A stretch of DNA of 9,124 bases from Acholeplasmataceae bacterium. GTDB taxonomy: Bacteria; Bacillota_I; Bacilli_A; Acholeplasmatales; Acholeplasmataceae. A program made the position numbers and the translations under genes. Numbering within the stretch: the stretch's first letter is position 1; each line of letters opens with the position of its first letter. Shown in pieces: positions 6,275 through 9,124 of the stretch. The notes under the pieces were generated by a model. That model was not told the DNA's origin. It made no database searches and saw nothing but the letters and a program-made list of their open reading frames with translations. The stretch covers positions 1-9,124 of the forward strand of contig JAAYNT010000073.1 in assembly GCA_012520715.1 (NCBI GenBank), read 5' to 3'.

Positions 6275-7363
6275 ATGGAGAAATATGAAGTTAACAAATT
6301 AATAACTGAATATGAAGAAAGATTAGATGATTTAGAAAAAGCTATCAAAATAGATGAATTAAAACAAGAATTAAAATCTTTAAATGAAAAGATGTTAGAT
6401 CCTAGTTTTTGGAATGACCAAAACAAAGCTAAAGAAACGACTAGAAGAATTAGCTTTATTGAATCTAATTTAAATACTTATAAATCTTTAAGTGAGAGTT
6501 TTTCAAATATTAAAGATTGGTTAGAAATAAGTGAAGAAGGCACTGAAGAGTGGGACATTTTAATAATGGATTTAGATGAATTTAGCGAACAAATAGAAGA
6601 GTTCTCAGTCCAAACACTACTTAATGAACCATATGATAATAATAACTGTATTTTACAAATACATGCTGGTGCTGGCGGAACAGAAGCTCAAGACTGGGCT
6701 GAGATGCTATATCGGATGTATCTTCGTTACGCAGCAAGGCAAGGCTATAAAACAGAAGTTCTAGACTTCCAACCTGGTGATGAAGCAGGTATTAAAGGCG
6801 CAACTATTCATATTGAGGGTGAGTTTGCTTATGGTCATTTAAAAGCTGAAATTGGGATTCACAGACTTGTAAGAATTTCCCCATTTGATGCTAATAAAAA
6901 ACGTCACACTTCATTTGCATCAGTTGAAGTAGTTCCTGAAATTGAAGACGATGTTTTAATAGATATTAAAGATGAAGAGATTAAAGTTGATGTCTACCGC
7001 TCAAGTGGAGCTGGCGGACAATCAGTTAATACAACTGACTCGGCGGTAAGAATTACACACTTACCAACGAAGATCGTTGTAACATGTCAAAATGAAAGAA
7101 GCCAAATTAAAAACCGAGAAATGGCTTTAAAGATTTTAAGTTCAAAATTATTACAACTAGAAATCGAAAAAAAGGAAGAAGAATTAGCAAAACTAAAAGG
7201 CGAACAAAAATCAATTGGTTGGGGTTCACAAATTCGTTCTTATGTTTTCCATCCTTATCAAATGGTAAAAGATTTAAGAACTAATGAAGAAACTAGCCAA
7301 ATCGATGATGTAATGGATGGTAAACTAGAACCATTTATTAACGCTTATTTGAAATGGAGATAA
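6275..7363 (+). CDS. prfB: Peptide chain release factor 2 (RF2), without programmed frameshift
   Basis: RF2 recognises UAA and UGA stop codons and triggers peptide release. The 362-residue protein carries the stop-reading SPF tripeptide (202-204, which marks RF2 rather than RF1), the AGAGGTEAQDWAEML segment (131-145) and the catalytic GGQ in SSGAGGQSVN (243-252). An in-frame open stretch begins at 6149 inside secA, but ATG 6275 is the true start: GGAG (6263-6266) lies eight bases before it and MEKYEVNKLI aligns with other RF2 N-termini. Where most RF2 genes carry an in-frame UGA and a CUU-UGA slip site (about codons 24-27), this gene reads through as AIKIDELK with no stop, so it lacks the usual autoregulation. 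It begins one base after the secA stop, so translation is probably coupled. Confidence 0.96.
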   Translation: MEKYEVNKLITEYEERLDDLEKAIKIDELKQELKSLNEKMLDPSFWNDQNKAKETTRRISFIESNLNTYKSLSESFSNIKDWLEISEEGTEEWDILIMDLDEFSEQIEEFSVQTLLNEPYDNNNCILQIHAGAGGTEAQDWAEMLYRMYLRYAARQGYKTEVLDFQPGDEAGIKGATIHIEGEFAYGHLKAEIGIHRLVRISPFDANKKRHTSFASVEVVPEIEDDVLIDIKDEEIKVDVYRSSGAGGQSVNTTDSAVRITHLPTKIVVTCQNERSQIKNREMALKILSSKLLQLEIEKKEEELAKLKGEQKSIGWGSQIRSYVFHPYQMVKDLRTNEETSQIDDVMDGKLEPFINAYLKWR

Positions 7364-7366
7364 GAT

Positions 7367-8275
7367 ATGAAACTAAAATCAACTACTATGCACCACATTA
7401 GGCATCACGCAGAAATCACACTTGGTGTGATTATTATGGCACTAGGATTTTATTTTTTCTTTGTGCCAATGAACTTAAATACCGGTGGTGTTGGCGGTCT
7501 AGGTATTGTTGTAAATAAATGGGTAAACAAACCTTGGTTTAAAATAAGTTATTTTGTATATGCCCTAAATATTATTTTATTAGTAATTTCATTTTTTACA
7601 CTAGGTAAGAAGTTTTTTATTAGAACTATTTACCCAACTATTTTATATCCATCAGTAATTTTCTTATTTGAATTACTTAAAGCACCAAATGATTTAATAT
7701 TTAGATATTTTTCTGAAGGAACAGAAACATCTAAATTACTTGTTGCAACCTTATTTGGTTCAATGTTAGTTGGACTAGGACTAGGTTTAGTATTTAATAA
7801 TAATACAACAACTGGTGGCATGGATATTTTACAAAAAATCATTTCAAAATTCGGAAAAGTTCCATATTCTATCGCTATTTACGGCACTGATGGCATAATC
7901 GTACTTTTAGGATTATTTGCTTTTAATATTGAAAATGTATTATACGGTGTAATCTCTGTTTTCTTAATTGGATTAGTAGTTGATAAGATTATCTTTAGCG
8001 GAAGATTAGGATTTACAGCATTTATTATTACAACCGCGGAGTACGAAGAAGTAATAAGAGATGGTATCGTTAATAATTTAGACCGTGGCTTTACTAAAGC
8101 CAGGGTCACTGGTGGATATACGAACGAAGAACGAAGCTTAATTATTTGTACAATCGGTCGTAATCAAACATTTGATTTAAAAGAAACAGTATTATCTCAT
8201 GATCCAAATGCTTTTACATTTATCGTAGAAACAAGGGAAGTAGTTGGTTATGGGTTTGAAATAAAAGGAGAATAA
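7367..8275 (+). CDS. YitT/YvjA-family membrane protein with C-terminal DUF2179 domain
   Basis: The 302-residue protein has the YitT layout: about five hydrophobic segments (roughly 16-34, 60-79, 88-104, 122-143, 166-210) and a soluble C-terminal DUF2179 domain (about 214-296). Family-typical stretches include 'FFVPMNLNTGGVGGLGIVVN' (31-50), NNTTTGGMDILQKI (145-158), GLVVDKIIFSG (202-212), and DRGFTKARVTGGY (239-251) through EVVGYGF (291-297). The molecular function of this family is not established; transport has been suggested for relatives. It starts three bases after the prfB stop with GGAG (7356-7359) seven bases upstream, and one base separates its stop from the next gene. In B. subtilis a member (YvjA) is encoded next to the protease CtpB near secA-prfB, which matches the context here and supports a YvjA-like identity. 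Confidence 0.86.
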   Translation: MKLKSTTMHHIRHHAEITLGVIIMALGFYFFFVPMNLNTGGVGGLGIVVNKWVNKPWFKISYFVYALNIILLVISFFTLGKKFFIRTIYPTILYPSVIFLFELLKAPNDLIFRYFSEGTETSKLLVATLFGSMLVGLGLGLVFNNNTTTGGMDILQKIISKFGKVPYSIAIYGTDGIIVLLGLFAFNIENVLYGVISVFLIGLVVDKIIFSGRLGFTAFIITTAEYEEVIRDGIVNNLDRGFTKARVTGGYTNEERSLIICTIGRNQTFDLKETVLSHDPNAFTFIVETREVVGYGFEIKGE

Positions 8276-8276
8276 C

Positions 8277-9124
8277 ATGTACAATCAACAACCACAAAAC
8301 CAAAATCAAAATCCAAGACGTATAAATAATTGGTTAATTTTCTTAATGGCTTTTGGAGCAGCATTATTAGTATTTGCTTTTGGCTTTGAGCTAAGAGGAA
8401 TTATTAATAGAAATAGTAATAAATTACCACCAACCCAACAAGAACCAATTGTAACAGAAGAGTTAACTGAAGGGTCTATTGCATACCAAAAGTTATTTAA
8501 TTTCTTTAAAGCACATCACTTAAATGAATTTGATAACACACAAGCTTTATATGCACAACTCTCAAGTTTAGTTGATGTTTTAGATGATCCGTATACATCA
8601 ATTTCACTGTTTACAACATCAGTTACTGAACCACAAAGTAGTGCCAGTCATGAAAAAGAATATTTTACAGGAATTGGAATTAGCTTTGTTTATGAAGACT
8701 ATGAGATGAATGTTAATGACATCATGCGTTATAGTCCAGCTGAAAAAGCTAAGATATTTCCTGGAGATAAAATAATTGGGCTTGTAAAAGAAAACCAAGA
8801 CATCATATTTAAAGATGTTAAATGGGAACAACCACAATTAATGGATAACATCGTAGGTGAGTCTGGAGAGAAGCGAACATTTATTGTTAAAAGATTAAAT
8901 GATACAATTGTTAAAATTGAAATAGAATATGAAAAGTTTTTAAGACCAACCGTAGTTAGTAAAAAACTTGATGAAAATAACGGATATATTAAAATTAATG
9001 AATTTCAAGAACATACTGCAGCAGTATTTAAAACTCATTTAACTGAGTTAGAAGCTGGTGTTTTAAGTGGTGAAAATAAATTATTAATTTTAGACTTAAG
9101 AGGAAATCCAGGCGGTAATTTATC
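8277..9124 (+). CDS. C-terminal processing peptidase, S41 family, membrane anchored (3' end outside window)
   Basis: The first 282 residues of a CtpA/CtpB-type serine protease are present, open to the window edge. A Gln/Asn-rich cytoplasmic N-terminus (YNQQPQNQNQNP) precedes one membrane span (about 19-37), placing the rest outside the membrane. Residues 65-110 (ending VLDDPYTSI) are the usual N-terminal helical part; 129-220 form a PDZ domain with GIGISF (132-137) and SPAEKAKIFPGDKI (153-166). The cap and core region follows, with GYIKINEF (236-243) and the highly conserved LILDLRGNPGGNL (270-282) where the window ends. The catalytic Ser and Lys lie beyond it. The start has a strong AAAAGGAG (8263-8270), six bases before ATG, within the end of the preceding gene. 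It corresponds by context to ctpB of Bacillus, but I give no symbol because the 3' half is unseen. Confidence 0.9.
   Translation, partial: MYNQQPQNQNQNPRRINNWLIFLMAFGAALLVFAFGFELRGIINRNSNKLPPTQQEPIVTEELTEGSIAYQKLFNFFKAHHLNEFDNTQALYAQLSSLVDVLDDPYTSISLFTTSVTEPQSSASHEKEYFTGIGISFVYEDYEMNVNDIMRYSPAEKAKIFPGDKIIGLVKENQDIIFKDVKWEQPQLMDNIVGESGEKRTFIVKRLNDTIVKIEIEYEKFLRPTVVSKKLDENNGYIKINEFQEHTAAVFKTHLTELEAGVLSGENKLLILDLRGNPGGNL

Noticed and set aside
1..9124. Mycoplasma-type code with TGA as tryptophan
   Set aside because: Conserved tryptophans are encoded by TGG, reading frames are intact under the standard code, and an RF2 gene is present.
1..9124. tRNA, rRNA, CRISPR array, insertion sequence or prophage
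   Set aside because: No cloverleaf, repeat array, transposase or terminal repeats were seen; the sequence is almost wholly housekeeping genes.

Overview
The window is a low-GC, AT-rich stretch of a bacterial chromosome with all genes on the + strand. The proteins are of Firmicutes/Tenericutes type and read through with the standard code: tryptophan is TGG, no in-frame TGA interrupts a gene, and release factor 2 (which reads UGA) is encoded. This argues against Mycoplasma/Spiroplasma and fits a standard-code Mollicutes-like lineage (Acholeplasma, Izemoplasma or Haloplasma type) or a low-GC Firmicute. The lineage is inferred from style and gene content, not from a search. All seven stop codons visible are TAA.

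Region 1 (1-2231) is a tightly packed run: the 3' end of fmt (methionyl-tRNA formyltransferase), pgpA (YutG/LtrC-type phosphatidylglycerophosphatase A, overlapping fmt by 8 bases) and a TTG-started six-helix membrane protein. The soluble C-terminal half of that membrane protein looks like an HD-GYP domain that has lost its metal-binding motifs.

Region 2 (2232-2506) is the metK leader and the richest non-coding part. It holds a good sigma-A-type promoter, a SAM-I-family riboswitch with an unusual P2 and a tiny P4, an intrinsic terminator with a competing antiterminator, and then a second structured segment. In that segment a strong Shine-Dalgarno lies 56 bases from the metK ATG, and two perfect or near-perfect inverted repeats are interleaved around it. 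metK (S-adenosylmethionine synthetase) follows and ends at a clear terminator.

Region 3 (3644-3807) holds the metK terminator, a second terminator-like hairpin, and the secA promoter, whose spacer is almost entirely an 18-bp palindrome.

Region 4 (3808-9124) is a second operon with gaps of 1, 3 and 1 bases: secA, prfB, a YitT/YvjA-type membrane protein, and the 5' part of a C-terminal processing (S41) protease that runs off the window. The order recalls the Bacillus secA-prfB-...-ftsE-ftsX-ctpB-yvjA neighbourhood with the ftsEX pair missing. prfB lacks the usual autoregulatory frameshift and SecA lacks the C-terminal zinc-binding tail.

Most genes are housekeeping. The best candidates for something undescribed are the metK leader downstream of the riboswitch terminator and the degenerate HD-GYP membrane protein. 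No tRNA, rRNA, insertion sequence or CRISPR array was seen, and no gene-free stretch exceeds 300 bases.
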